Shown here: piece by piece, positions 13,012 through 26,548 of the stretch
Numbering within the stretch: the first letter of the stretch is position 1
Layout of the letters: each line of letters begins with the position of its first letter
Source: Chrysoperla carnea
Taxonomy: Eukaryota; Arthropoda; Insecta; Neuroptera; Chrysopidae
Assembly (NCBI RefSeq): GCF_905475395.1
Contig: NC_058339.1
Span: 78,024,520-78,088,519, forward strand
Direction of reading: 5' to 3'
Length of the DNA stretch: 64,000 nucleotides
Notes under the pieces: generated by a model
Database searches by the model: none
The model's input: the letters and a program-made list of their open reading frames with translations, nothing else
Told to the model about the DNA's origin: nothing
Position numbers and translations under genes: made by a program

Positions 13012-14278
13012 ATTTTGTGATTTTTAGTGAGCCTGACTACACTAATTTGTCACTAAAAGAGAATCATCGAAAATTTTTCGTGCACATACTCAGCGCAAAT
13101 TTAAGACTTATATGGTTTTCTCATGGATACGATTAATAGAACTGGATCAAATTAAAATGGCACAACACGCGAAGCACCAGCTTTCAAATAAATAAGCACC
13201 AGCTTTTCCAAATGAATAATCAAAATCGGTTCACCCAGTCAAATGTTCTAAGGTAACAAACATTACAAAATTCGGAAGGGATATTAAAAATTTCCCAATG
13301 AGAGTTCGTACACAATTTAAAGATGATCCTAAGAAAGCGTAACTTTTTGGGAACGTCCTCAAATTACGTCAAGAAACATCTAGTCAAATGAAATCATTAA
13401 CTTCACGGCGAACTTGAACAGAATAGAGTATGCAAAATAACAGTAAAAGTTAGGCATAGATTCAAAATTAGTTTATTTTATTTTGAAACATTCATTTGTA
13501 CTGTTTTAGGCGAAAAACTGATTCACAGACTTTGCATTATCTATAACTGTTTTATCTTTATGATCACAGAGAATCAACACCAAAATAACATTGTGATACG
13601 GAATTCTAAAATCAAATTACACACATGAAATACACGCATTACCTATAAAATAAAATATCAACGACTGACTATTTAGTCGTTCAAATGATCGCAATTGCAA
13701 ATGAATAACAAAAAAAAAACACGCCCATACTTAATTCAAACCAAACACTCTAACTACACGATGAGAAAACATTTGAAATAATGAAAGCTAAAAAAAATTA
13801 CGTGTAGACAATCACATAACATCTATATACAGAATACGTCCGTTGTTAAGCAAAATCGCCCTTTTGTATTTAAAATCCCTTGTCCATTAATGAGCACGGT
13901 TCAATGAAAAACACAAATTAACGAAAAGCTTGGACTTGTAATTTCTCGGTTAATATTACACAAATGTAATATTTATTAAACAGAGAAATTAAAGAAAATA
14001 TATTTTACTAAACACACATAGAATGTGCGATTTTATATCATATTTCTATTACGTAACGATTCATAATATCACAAGAAAAAGAAGAATAACTACCTTCGAC
14101 AAAGAATATTCGACAATGATAAGGAATATTATATCCTGGGAATCAATGGAATGTTTAGTTTTAAAAGAAAGTTAAGTTTTCATAAATTTTAAACCAACAT
14201 TATTTTGGAAATGTTATTATCATCAATTGTGAAAACTCTTTTTTAATGGTTGTATTTTCTTTCAAGATCCAATTGAAA
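13012..14278. other. AT-rich DNA, no gene seen
   Basis: No repeats with a second copy in the window and no convincing frame. Confidence 0.45.
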
Positions 14279-14442
14279 TATGTTGCTCATTTACGAACTC
14301 AACCCTACCTTCTACGTTCTGAGCACGCTATAAAATTTCAGCTTAATATCTCCTTTTGTTTTTTTTAGTTATCGTGATGACAGACTGACAGATGGAAAAA
14401 CAACCGGAATGGGATATAAATTTCATATATGCATGGTATAAA
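14279..14442 (-). mobile_element. HINE-like repeat, internally deleted fragment (copy B)
   Basis: Holds 'gttgctcatttacgaac', 'ttcagcttaatatctcc', a degenerate 'gacagactgacag' block and the terminal 'ttcatatatgcatggtataa', with about 90 bp between the last two missing. Confidence 0.75.
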
Positions 14443-16180
14443 AGTGATTTGCTTGACAAAAGAAAATCAAAAAATGTAAAGATCCGATAAAAATTCGATT
14501 TATTTTGGAGCTCGCACACATCTATATAGAGGTAAAAAAGAAATCCATATATCGTTACTTTTTTGTGTGTTGACTTGGACAGAATTAAAAGGTATATATA
14601 AAAGTATAGATATTCCATACTATAACTTTGACACTGTACTGTGATAATTATAAAGGTATAAGTACTTACTTCTTAAGTGTCCTGAAGCGGTTCTCACAAC
14701 ATCTAACCAATAACTTAAGTATTTGAATGTGAACTCAGCAAGATGAATTGCTTACCTACAAATAATCATCAACATTTTATTAAATACAGGATGTTTAATG
14801 GTTTAATATCTTTAATGCTTAATGTCTTTAATGTTTTAATATAACCGCCTTACGATTATTTAGTAGTTAGATAAATTAAATGACGAATGAAAATAATTTA
14901 ATAAAATTTATGCTTCATTTTATTTTAAAATTGTGTTAACACACGATGCTTTTTGTATGAGAAACCATTTGATTTGTGTCGATGTGACCGGAAGTATATA
15001 GTGTTTCTTTCGGAAGAAGTTTTGCCTTAAATTTCAAAACTAAAAGTTAAAAATAATTAATTTGACAACGCCAAGTTACTCCTCCGGAATTGTCTCTCAA
15101 CCTTAAAACGCATTTTCTTGAAACTAGATTTTTCGAGATGATTGACTTGATATCTCAAGGCCTACTCGATTCATTTGAAATTTGCTGGGAATCTTCTTCA
15201 TAAATTTCTCTATCGTCTGAACCTTGGTTTTTAAAAAATTTCAATTTTGAGTATTTTTTTAAAAATTCGAATAGGCCAAAAAAGGTATCAAAACCAATTT
15301 TTTTTTCATTTCGTTGTCATTTTGTAAATTTTTTATTTATTTATTTAGTTTTTTTTTTTTAGACTGAAGTCCAGACGATAGAGATATTCCCCTACTTCAC
15401 CGGTCTGCAATTCGAAGAAGTAAATGTCAATAAATATCATATGAAAAAATGGCTACACAAATTTTTTCAATTTTTTTATAATCTCAGTTTGATACTGCCT
15501 ACAATTTAGGCTTCTAGACCAGAATACTCCCCTTTAACGTAACCTCATAGTAACCGCAGGCTGTGTCGGCTCATTTTATCATAACTAAAATATCAACTTC
15601 CAAATAAATAATTCATAATAAAAATAAATGCATCGTGCATCCAAAAACACTAAAATATTCATATATAATAAAATATATTATACACTCAACAACTAATTAT
15701 TCGTCACATGTATTGATTATTCAAATGAGTCTGGGAGTCTATCTATAGCTAAGAGCTAACATAGACCAAGAGCACCATCACCGGAGAACATAACCTATGT
15801 GTTTAGTTAGTCTTCTGTCTATTCCAAAACAAAACACACCTATTTAATCTGCCACATATAAATTCATTTTACAAACCAATATTTTAAACAAACGTACGAT
15901 GAATGCAACAACGGATAGAAATAAATATCTGCGTATAATAATCTTAACAAGTCATCTTATTTATTTTAAAGTGTATTTTTCTGCGCGTTAAAAGATATAA
16001 TTGTGACATACTTTTCGATAAAATCCCAAACATGGTTAAAACAGCATGAACAATTAAAAAATAGTCGTGACTATATCTCAGCTATGATATCTCTCATAAT
16101 TATATTAAAGGTTTGAAATTAAAAAGTACCGACTACTGGTTAATTTCAATCGAAAATAGTGCAGGGCAAAATAAAATCAA
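14443..16180. other. AT-rich DNA with an unclassified repeat-like block at 15060-15545
   Basis: 15060-15545 is less AT-rich and contains a short inverted relation ('ctctatcgtctgaacctt' near 15212 against 'ccagacgatagagat' near 15371), suggesting a fold-back remnant. No gene is seen. A 91-residue frame at 14343-14618 overlaps the preceding repeat and is not a gene. Confidence 0.4.
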
Positions 16181-16757
16181 AACAAGTGAAAAAAAACAAT
16201 TTACTGAGTTAATTGTTGAAATACCATGTATAGACAATGTTGATGACTGTTATCACATTACACATACATTCATGTGACACATACATAACTGATATTCCCA
16301 TATTAAGACATACTATACAATTTGCGCCTAATTTGCACCCTCGTGGGTAAACAGTGATGTGAGAAAAAATTTTGTTAATCTTTTTTATAAGGAACATTTT
16401 TTAGATTTAAACTTTTGTCCTATCTCTTACGATTTACAAAATAGGTCCTACGGACCCAAGACCCAATTGACCTATGTTGCTCATTTACGTCCTGAGTACG
16501 CTGTAATAATTTCAGCTTGATATCTTTTTTCGTTTTTGAGTTATCGTGTTGACAGACGGACGGACAACCGAAAAAGGACTAATTAGGTGATTTTATGAAC
16601 ACCTATACCAAAATTTTTTTGGTAGCATCAATATTTTTAAGCGTTACAAACTTGGGACTAAACTTAGTATACCTTGTATATTACATATATACATGGTATA
16701 AAAACTTGAGACTAAACTTAGTTTACCTTTTATAGTACATATATACATGATATAATA
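16181..16757 (-). mobile_element. HINE-like repeat copy C with duplicated terminal hairpin
   Basis: Near full-length copy 16181-16702 ending TACATGGTATAA. The last ~55 bp ('cttg(a/g)gactaaacttag...catatatacatg(g/a)tata') is repeated at 16703-16757, giving two tandem 3' ends. Confidence 0.85.
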
Positions 16758-18343
16758 ACGATTGAGAACGTAAAAGAGTGAAATTTGAAGCGAAAATCGA
16801 TATGTCTAATGTATTTACCTGCGCCTCAGGTTTACCTCAGGGTTTAATCGATTCCAACACTTCCGATTTGTTCGAATTGACATTAAAAGGGGAATTATCC
16901 TAAAACTGATGATATCTCTGTAAATAATATCACATTTCAATCATTTTGTAATATTTTGTAATATATTTTGCAATAATATTTTTCTAATATTCTTATTGTG
17001 ATTTAAGTTGTCGCTACATATCTTCTAACTTTATATTTTGCCCAGCACTGATTTATAATTATGACAATTATCCGCTACTGGTTTTAATTATTTGCTATTG
17101 ATGGTTATAAATTATTTTTATAATTATTAATCGAGTTTAATTAAACAATAGAAATTAATAGAAATAAGAAACATCAATTAGAGATACTACTATTTCTAGT
17201 TAAAGACCCCCCTTAATGATTTAGTCGAAATGAAATTTAAGTAAAACAAATTATTTTTTTACAAACTATTTAGACCGGTAGCAACAAACAGAATTTTTAT
17301 GACGATCGATTAGCGTATTCTCAAATTCTTATATTTAAAAGGTATTGACTAATGATTCGAAATATTTCGGTAGAAGCTATTGGGAATGAAAAGGTAAGTA
17401 TGTGGCTAAGTTCACTTTTTAAGGAAAAATAAGATTGCCTCAAAAATAATTTCATTTTCATTCGTTTAACTACTTGGCTCAGTTTACGTAGTAAAATGAT
17501 CTGTATTCATAGATGTTTTACAAGTTAAATTCTCGCAATATTCAAGAGTCCAGTTATAATTGCTTAATGGTCAAGAAGGAATACAACAATAAAATTCCAA
17601 TCAGCTAAAAATGAATGACATAAACAACAAAAAAACAATTAGGTTAATGTTCTCTCAGTGTCCATAAAACATATAATTTGCAGCAACAGATCCACTAAAA
17701 TCGATAAATCAATGACACCAAAGAGAATAAAAACTATTTTTAATAAAAACAAATATCTTTAAGAGTATATTATTATTTAAATGTAAATGACTTGCGAGAA
17801 AACTTTTTTTTAATGTCCCACAAAAAAAATATCTACAAAATTACATATATGATTGTACAGTTAAACCTGTGGCGAGGACCACTTTTTATTGTATTGTATA
17901 TTGTTGTATATACAAATTAGAAATGAAATCAATTACACAATTATTTATCTTGATAGAAAATATAATTCGATTATGATTGATTTAGTTTTTTGTATCTCTA
18001 GGTGGTCTTTCTCACACAGGCAAGCAAATAAAGTTCAATGTTTCATTAAATTTTTATGATTAATTTTTTGCTACTTTCAAATTTTATTTATTGTCAAATT
18101 GGCTTAATTATGGAATTGCAAGTAATTTTTTTATGATTATTACCCAAAGCTTTTTTGTGATAACTAAGAACAGACTACTATTGCACCTGCTTTTTTCTTT
18201 TCACTCTTTCAGATCTCGTCATGATATTGTCGCTGTCTCAACCACGAGACTTATTTAATATTTTCTGCGCAACATCAATGAAAAAATTCTGTTTTTTCGC
18301 AATTTTCTCATGAGAATACTTAACGTTATCTCAAAAATTTGCT
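16758..18343. other. AT-rich DNA, no gene seen
   Basis: No convincing frame, RNA gene or repeat with a second copy. Confidence 0.45.
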
Positions 18344-19392
18344 CATATAGGGTGGATCATTTTAATTTACTATGGCTAATAGCTCGTTTTATAGTTCAAT
18401 CAAAAAATAACAAAGGAAATTGCAAAGTTTTATGGGGGGACATCATGTTCTGTCATCAGACTGGAGATAAGATATAGAATAAAATATTAAATTAAAAAGA
18501 TGATCCTCACAAAAAAACTATTTCATTTAATCGAAAGAAAACACGCTAGCTACAGAAAAATGCTCTAACCAAAATTTGTCAAGGACATTCCCGTGAAACC
18601 ACGATTTTGCCCTGAAATTCTAATTTTAAGGTCACTTCATCTTGATCTTTAAATTAGGTTGAAAATTTACCTGGGCTTAAAATTTATTAACACAGGCGAA
18701 TGATCTTTACTGTCACTAATAACTTTAGTTAAACAATTTTTAAAGCTAACGTATTTTCTTACCATTAAATGCAATAATAACATACTTTTAAGTTGCATTC
18801 CCTCCGAAATCTAACGATTTTTGAAAAAATGTTTTAAATAAAAAATGTTAGTTTTTTATGAGGATTAACTTTCGAATGTTCTATTCAGTGTTATTCTATT
18901 TCTAACCTTTTAGAATCTAAATTTGCTGTCAATTCAAACCGGAGAATTAGGTCCAATCAGAACATGTAATATAATAATAGAAAATAATGGGATTTTAACC
19001 TCCGTTTTTCAGATAACAATCTATAACAGAGACCATCCCCTTCATTATTTTTTTATCTTTATTTATTTTATTTTAAATTACATCCAATATACAATTAAAT
19101 TTGTATGATGTGGGTGGAGTCGATTACTTCGTTCTTATCCAAGCGACGACAATGTGATCCATTTACCACCCCATTAATTATATTGCACACACTGCCGCTG
19201 CCTGGATTCGAAGCCCCAACCTACCAGTCAATAGCCGAACGTTTTAAAGACGATTTAAATCGCACGAAAACTGCGCCGGTATGACTGAACATCTTGGCCG
19301 CCATCAAATTCTGAAACTTTTGTCTAAGTTATTTTTTAATTGGTTCACTACAAAATTCTTTAGCCATAGCCATAAATGGTCCACCCTGTATA
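18344..19392. mobile_element. Long fold-back element, copy 1, carrying a SINE insertion
   Basis: Ends CATATAGGGTGGATCATTT and the inverse AAATGGTCCACCCTGTATAT. Arms share 'actatggctaatagctcg' with its inverse; related to the element at 46821-47671 throughout ('gaaagaaaacacgct', 'ggtccaatc', 'aaaaaatgttagtttt'). No coding sequence; the 61-residue frame at 18923-19108 is a shadow. Confidence 0.7.
19050..19290 (-). mobile_element. SINE-like insertion with B-box-like sequence
   Basis: On the minus strand GGCTTCGAATCCAGGC near 19205-19220 is one base from a Pol III B-box, and the element ends in an AAAATAAAATAAATAAAG tail. It sits in the right arm of the fold-back element and is clearly less AT-rich than its host. 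No clear A-box was found. Confidence 0.5.
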
Positions 19393-20028
19393 TGTTCCAA
19401 ACCAATCGAGAATATTAATTAAGAAATAACTTATTTTTGATTTATCGTACGTAATAGGTATAATAATAAGATTAAACCACGACAGGGACTTCAAAATATT
19501 TTGATTAATTGGGGGAATTACATTGGTTGATTGTTATCATGTGTTTCACTTACGGCCATGGCAATACTGATTACATTAAATGTGACTTACGGTTTCCTTG
19601 ATGCATTTAAATACGAATAAAAGTCATTTAATTTAATCAACTCTGCAGTACATTATATATGTCCAATATGATAAAATGATAAAATGATAAATGGACATGT
19701 TATTTATTTAAAATTTATATTAACGGTATTTCGAAATAAATTTATGAATATTTGAAATAGTTTTTGTGGACTTAAGAAATATAAAAGATGTTATTAATTG
19801 TATGCTTCCTTTGTAATATTTTATTCTAATCAATTTTTGAATTTAATCATATCAATTTTCGATTATATTTAATTTATGTCTTCAATGGGCAAGGCTAAAT
19901 TAATTATTAAACGTTTTGTGTGGAAATAATAAATAAATAAATTTTACACTAAATATTTTGACTCCATAATCAAGGGCCAAAGTGGTAAAATTATTTAATG
20001 TCAGATTTATTTCTTTATTTATATTTTA
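19393..20028. other. AT-rich DNA, no gene seen
   Basis: Contains a short duplicated 'gataaaatgataaaat' stretch at about 19669-19690 and nothing else of note. Confidence 0.45.
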
Positions 20029-20810
20029 CACTGAAAAAAAATTAAAATAATGGCAACCTCATCGCAAAATTGGTCGTTTCATATTGACATAAAGTAAAAA
20101 TACTTTCAACCAATGTCCTAATGATTGAAATAATAGAATAGGATTGAATTTAAAATATGAATTCATTGATACAAAATCACTAAAGTTAAATAAACAAAAT
20201 CATTACTTCTATGAAAGAGATTGATTTAAGTTTAAAGTCAGGTATTTTATACGTGGAAAATAAACTTGTACTTAGTTGAAATATATAAGGTGTGTAAATA
20301 AAGCAAATCGATGAATTAAAATTTCTTTGCGTTTGATATAAATAGAGGATTTGGTAATTATGAACACATATCTATCATGTCTAGTCGACATGTGATTGTG
20401 TCAACTACGTGAAAATTGTTGTAACTAATTTACAGATAGTTGGCTAAGCTGCTTTAAATCCGACTCGAAAAAATAAATTTTTTTTTTTAAATAAGCCTTA
20501 TAAACCTACTCATGTGGCTGTGACAACCACAGAATTTAAAAAAAATAATATTTATAAGTGGTAGAAGCAATCAACCAATGGGACCAATAAAAAAATTGTT
20601 TAAAACTATATTGCATTTCAAAACAAAAATATTTGAAATTTGTTAAGACAGAATATCATTTTCATACAAACAACTCATGCGCTTGTGTCAACTTCACCAC
20701 TCAACCTCGTACGGTAGTTGTATCACATTCGTCGCCCCTTTGCCATAATTGCTCTCGCGATGAGGTTGAGACAATCTCATATCGGTTGGTATTAAGATTT
20801 TTTTTCAGTG
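20029..20810. mobile_element. TA-flanked, mariner-like non-autonomous DNA transposon
   Basis: Left end CACTGAAAAAAAATTA and inverse right end CAGTG preceded by T-runs, both flanked by TA. Inside each end an inverted 'aacctcatcgc' block occurs (20052 and, inverted, 20756). 782 bp with no transposase; the 63-residue frame at 20633 is within it. Confidence 0.55.
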
Positions 20811-20812
20811 TA

Positions 20813-21817
20813 CTAAATACCTAAATGCCAAAAATTAAAGATAAATAAAGTTTAAAACGAGATTTAGTGTTCTATTTTCGTCAATTTTGGTAATTAAATA
20901 AAGTTTTATGCTACCTCCTAAAATGTTTTTTTAACTGTCCTATGTTGCGGGCTTTTAAAACTTGATAAACAAACATATTTCCACAGGAGACTTGAAAAAA
21001 AAAATATATTGCATCTTTTTTGGGCCACACAAAATTGTTTATATTTGTGAGAAAATATGTATTTTAAATTTAAGAAAATAAATGATTGTTACATATTAAA
21101 AAATATTAAAATTTCTTGAAATAATGGAAAAACAATATTATCAAATTATTTATAAATTAAAAATCTGTTTTTATATACAGAAAAATCAATTCTTCATTAA
21201 CGAAGGGGTAGAGGTTTTCCGGGGAAAATGATGACAAATGACATGTTTTTTGTGTCCAAATGTCAAAAACTTTATTTAAAGAAAAATGATATTTAAATCA
21301 TTTGGATTATAATACCATTGTCAAATGTTTCAAATAACGATTTAATTGACACAAATCGATTGTAAATATTTGGACAGCAATTTTGTGCGAAAATAATGAA
21401 TTAAATAAATAATCATTTTTCAAAATAATAAACAAACATGAAAGTTTGAACCAAGATGGGACAATAAATTTTAAAACACCGCCCAAAGATATATTTTGGC
21501 ACCATCAATTACATTCAGCAAAAATAAATAAAAAATTTCTTTCAACAAAAAAATATAATTAAAATACAAATAACAAATATCAAAAGTCACGACTTTTTTT
21601 CAAGACCAAACTTTTCACTTTTAATTCTTATATGTGATATTGAGTGTTTACACATCTCTTAATATATTGGCTACTTTCCTTTTACACTCACTGCAAATCT
21701 AAGATACTTCTTAGTATGAGATAACAGATAGCTCGAATTCCAAGATAAATTGGTATTCCATACTTTAAGATGAAGACTCACTTGAGGTTTTGATAAAATG
21801 AAAATGTTTGGAGATTA
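20813..21817. other. AT-rich DNA, no gene seen
   Basis: No frame or repeat with a second copy was found. Confidence 0.45.
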
Positions 21818-21916
21818 TTATACCATGTATATATGAAATATAGATAGTATATTAAGTTTAGTCCCAAGTTTGTAACGCTTAAAAATAATGATGCTAGGAA
21901 AAAATTTTGTCATAGG
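21818..21916 (+). mobile_element. HINE-like repeat copy D, terminal part only, continuing into a satellite array
   Basis: Starts TTATACCATGTATATATG, runs through 'aagtttagtcccaagttt' and 'aaattttgtcatagg', and then switches directly to the 316-bp satellite. The opposite end of the element is not found after the array. Confidence 0.8.
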
Positions 21917-24900
21917 TTTTTGAACTTGATGACGTCATCAAAATTCAAAATATTTTATTTTGCTCTATTACATCGAAATTTTATCCAATTTTGATAAACC
22001 AAGTATGTAATCCTACTAAATTTGGGCCATACTTTTCAAATTTTTTGTCAAAATTAACCTAGCACTAATAGGTTTCAAGAATGTGGAGGTCTGGTCCCGG
22101 AATTAAGCACATAAGTGATAACTAACGAAAAACTGACATCACAGCTGAAAAGAATGACCCAAAATTAGTGGGTTTCAAAAAAAATTCCAATAAGATCGGA
22201 TCAAAATTGCCTGTGTTATTAAAAAAATCGAATTTTTGAACTTGACGACGTCATGAAAATTCAAAATATTTAATTTTGCTCTATTACATCGAAATTTTAT
22301 CCAATTTTGATAAACAAAGTATGTAATCCTACTAAATTTGGGACATACTTTTCAAATTTTAGGTCAAAATTAACCTAGCACTAACAGGTTTCAAGAATGT
22401 GGAGGTGTGGTTTCGGAATTAAGCACATAAGTGATAACTAGCGAAAAACTAACATCACAGCTGAAAAGAATGACCCAAAATTAGTGGGTTTCAAAAAAAA
22501 TTCCAATAAGATCGGATCAAAATTGCCTGTGTTATTAAAAAAATCGAATTTTTGAACTTGACGACGTCATCAAAATTCAAAATATTTAATTTTGCTCTAT
22601 TACATCGAAATTTTATCCAATTTTGATAAACAAAGTATGTAATCCTACTAAATTTGGGCCATACTTTTCAAATTTTTGGTCAAAATTGACCTAGCACTAA
22701 TAGGTTTCAAGAATGTGGAAGTGTGGTTTCGGAATTAAGCACATAAGTGATAACTAGCGAAAAACTAACATCACAGATGAAAAGAATGACCCAAAATTAG
22801 TGAGTTTCAAAAAAAATTAAAATAAGATCGGATCAAAATTGCCTGTGTTATTAAAAAAAATCGAATTTTTGAACTTGACGACGTCATGAAAATTCAAAAT
22901 ATTTAATTTTGCTCTATTACATCGAAATTTTATCCAATTTTGATAAACAAAGTATGTAATCCTACTAAATTTGGGACATACTTTTCAAATTTTAGGTCAA
23001 AATTAACCTAGCACTAACAGGTTTCAAGAATGTGGAGGTGTGGTTTCGGAATTAAGCACATAAGTGATAACTAGCGAAAAACTAACATCACAGATGAAAA
23101 GAATGACCCAAAATTAGTGGGTTTCAAAAAAAATTCCAATAAGATCGGATCAAAATTGCCTGTGTAATTAAAAAAATCGAATTTTTGAACTTGACGACGT
23201 CATCAAAATTCAAAATATTTAATTTTGCTCTATTACATCGAAATTTTATCCAATTTTGATAAACAAAGTATGTAATCCTACTAAATTTGGGCCATACTTT
23301 TCAAATTTTTGGTCAAAATTGACCTAGCACTAATAGGTTTCAAGAATGTGGAAGTGTGGTTTCGGAATTAAGCACATAAGTGATAACTAGCGAAAAACTA
23401 ACATCACAGATGAAAAGAATGACCCAAAATTAGTGAGTTTCAAAAAAAATTAAAATAAGATCGGATCAAAATTGCCTGTGTTATTAAAAAAAATCGAATT
23501 TTTGAACTTGACGACGTCATCAAAATTCAAAATATTTAATTTTGCTCTATTACATCGAAATTTTATCCAAGTTTGATAAACAAAGTATGTAATCCTACTA
23601 AATTTGGGCCATACTTTTTAAATTTTTGTTCAAAATTAACCTAGCACTAATAGGTTTCAAGAATGTGGAGGTCTGGTCCCGGAATTAAGCACATAAGTAA
23701 TAACTAGCGAAAAACTGATATCACAGCTGAAAAGAATGGCCCAAAATTAGTGGGTTTCAAAAAAAATTCCAATAAGATCGGATCAAAATTGCCTGTGTTA
23801 TTAAAAAAATCGAATTTTTGAACTTGACGACGTCATCAAAATTCAAAATATTTAATTTTGCTCTATTACATCGAAATTTTATCCAATTTGGATAAACAAA
23901 GTATGTAATCCTACTAAATTTGGGCCATACTTTTCAAATTTTTGGTCAAAATTAACCTAGCACTAACAGGTTTCAAGAATGTGGAGGTGTGGTTTCGGAA
24001 TTAAGCACATAAGTGATAACTAGCGAAAAACTAACATCACAGCTGAAAAGAATGACCCAAAATTAGTGGGTTTCAAAAAAAATTCCAATAAGATCGGATC
24101 AAAATTGCCTGTGTTATTAAAAAAATCGAATTTTTGAACTTGACGACGTCATCAAAATTCAAAATATTTAATTTTGCTCTATTACATCGAAATTTTATCC
24201 AATTTTGATAAACAAAGTATGTAATCCTACTAAATTTGGGCCATACTTTTCAAATTTTTGGTCAAAATTAACCCAGCACTAACAGGTTTCAAGAATGTGG
24301 AGGTGTAGTTTCGGAATTAAGCATATAAGTGATAACAAGCGAAAAACTGACATCACATCTGAAAAGAATGACCCAAAATTAGTGGGTTTCAAAAAAAATT
24401 CCAATAAGATCGGATCAAAATTGCCTGTGTTATTAAAAAAATCGAATTTTTGAACTTGACGACGTCATCAAAATTCAAAATATTTAATTTTGCTCTATTA
24501 CATCGAAATTTTATCCAATTTTGATAAACAAAGTATGTAATCCTACTAAATTTGGGCCATACTTTTCAAATTTTTGGTCAAAATTAACCCAGCACTAACA
24601 GGTTTCAAGAATGTGGAGGTGTAGTTTCGGAATTAAGCATATAAGTGATAACAAGCGAAAAACTGACATCACAGCTGAAAAGAATGACCCAAAATTAGTG
24701 GGTTTCAAAAAAAATTCCAATAAGATCGGATCAAAATTGCCTGTGTTATTTAAAAAATCGAATTTTTGAACTTGATGACGTCATCAAAATTCAAAATATT
24801 TTATTTTGCTCTATTACATCGAAATTTTATTCAATTTTGATAAACAAAGCTTTCAATAAAAATATTTCAATAAGATCGGAACAAATTTGGCTGTTATCAA

Positions 24901-25135
24901 AAAAGATTTTTTTACTCTATTGCGTCACCAGAATTCAAAAAATTTCATTTTGCTCTACCACATCCAATTTTTATCCAATTTTGATAAACCAAGTATGTAA
25001 TCCTACTAAATTTGGGCTATACTTTTCAAATTTGTGATCAAAATTAAGCTCTAATACGTTTCAAGAATGTGGAGTCCTAGTCCCGAATTGGGAACATTAG
25101 TGATAGCAAGCGAAAAACTGATATCACAAGAGAAC
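21917..25135. repeat. 316-bp satellite array, ten units plus a degraded end
   Basis: The block 'tttttgaacttga(c/t)gacg' recurs at about 21923, 22238, 22554, 22871, 23187, 23504, 23820, 24136, 24452 and 24768, a period of 315-317 bp. Units are highly similar inside; the last (24837-25135) is shortened and diverged. Units 2/4 share 'gacgtcatgaaaat' and 'gggacata'; units 3/5 share 'ttgacctagc' and 'gtggaagtg', so a ~633-bp dimer was duplicated. Units 8 and 9 are nearly identical. No frame runs through it. Confidence 0.95.
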
Positions 25136-26069
25136 AACATTTCTTTCGACTACCACAAGAAATTAATGAAATCTAAAAAATCCTTATTCATTTCCTTTAA
25201 ACAATAATGTATCATTTCATATCACTTGAACTGAGTATAAATGCACAAGGAAAGTGGAGGTATCATACATCGCTAACTGCGCAGTAATGAAATCAAGATC
25301 AATTAAAATTTAAAAAAAATAAGAAATCAGTTAATATTACTTTTTTATTTAATAAGAAATGAAAAGTTATCAATTATACAAACATATCTGTCCGATATCA
25401 GAAAGTTTTTATTATTCCAATTCATGATGATTATATAGAAATCTGGAGAAGCCGGTTTTCAAATATGAAAATCATAATAGACGGGTGGGCAAATGATGTC
25501 CCATCCATCAAAATAATGTTTTAACCTTATACCATATTAAGAGATAAAATAAAATGAAAGAAAAGCCTTTAGGCGATTTTTAATGTCTATATATGTGTAC
25601 ACACTTCTCATGTATATCTGTTTGAATGGCTCTGATGACCATGGCAATGAAATTTTTTTTCTTAATCTTGTTGATTTCACTTCCGTAATTGGACAATAAT
25701 ATGTTGATAGCGTGCAGGCTCAATATACATAGGGCCTATTGTGATTTATGGAAGAACTACTTATCAAATTAAATTGTTGATTTTGTTAATTATGCTTGGA
25801 TATAAAATAAGTTTTCAAAAAATAAAAGATTTTAAGTAAGATCCAATTGAACGAAATTATTCAATAAAAAGTTATTTTGCAAGGCATCAGAAATGTATAT
25901 ACCTTGATTTTTTTTTTTTTTTGCACAAATGATTTTGCAATGGACATTTTATAGGTTATTTTTTGCATCCGAATAACCATAATTACGACGAAAAAACTTA
26001 ACTTGAATTTTTTAAACAGAAAAACTTTTATTTTAATGGGCTATAAACTGGATTTGAACAAACTTTTAA
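25136..26069. other. AT-rich DNA, no gene seen
   Basis: T-run at 25910-25922; otherwise nothing recognised. Confidence 0.45.
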
Positions 26070-26367
26070 TTAAGGTAGTACTATCGGTAATAGACTTTGT
26101 ATTCAGAATTTAATGAAAATTGGCATAGTTGTCCATTATTATATCATAATTAACCAGTTAAATTTTTAAAGGCCTTCAGAGAACTGAATCTGAACGTCCA
26201 GTTTTGTGAAATTAAATAAAATCTGTGATTTCCCATAAGGATCACTGTTAAAATATCTTTAAAATATCTATTTTTCAGTTCTCTGAAGGCCCCTAAAAAT
26301 TTAACTGGTTAATTATGATATAATAATGGACAACTATGCCAAGTTTCAATAAATTCTGAATGCAAAG
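26070..26367. mobile_element. Long-TIR MITE (GGTAGTACTATCGG family), right end truncated
   Basis: TTAA followed by GGTAGTACTATCGGTAATAG; arms 'ggccttcagagaactga' and its inverse. The right arm stops at 'gaatgcaaag', about 26 bp short of the expected end seen in the complete copy at 40001-40319. Confidence 0.8.
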
Positions 26368-26548
26368 CATCGAATTTATAAAATTGACAAAAACAGTTAT
26401 ATATAATTAGCTTAATTAACTAATTAACTATAAATTCATACACACAAAATTTGCAAAGTTATTAATTATAACGGTTATATTGAATAAATTGACAAAAAAA
26501 ACAGCATCAATATTTTGGGTGGTAAATCATAGTGACTTATATTATATA

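Noticed and set aside
21917..25135. Regularly spaced repeats as a CRISPR-like array
   Set aside because: The whole 316-bp unit is repeated without unique spacers, the genome is eukaryotic and no cas genes are present; it is a satellite.
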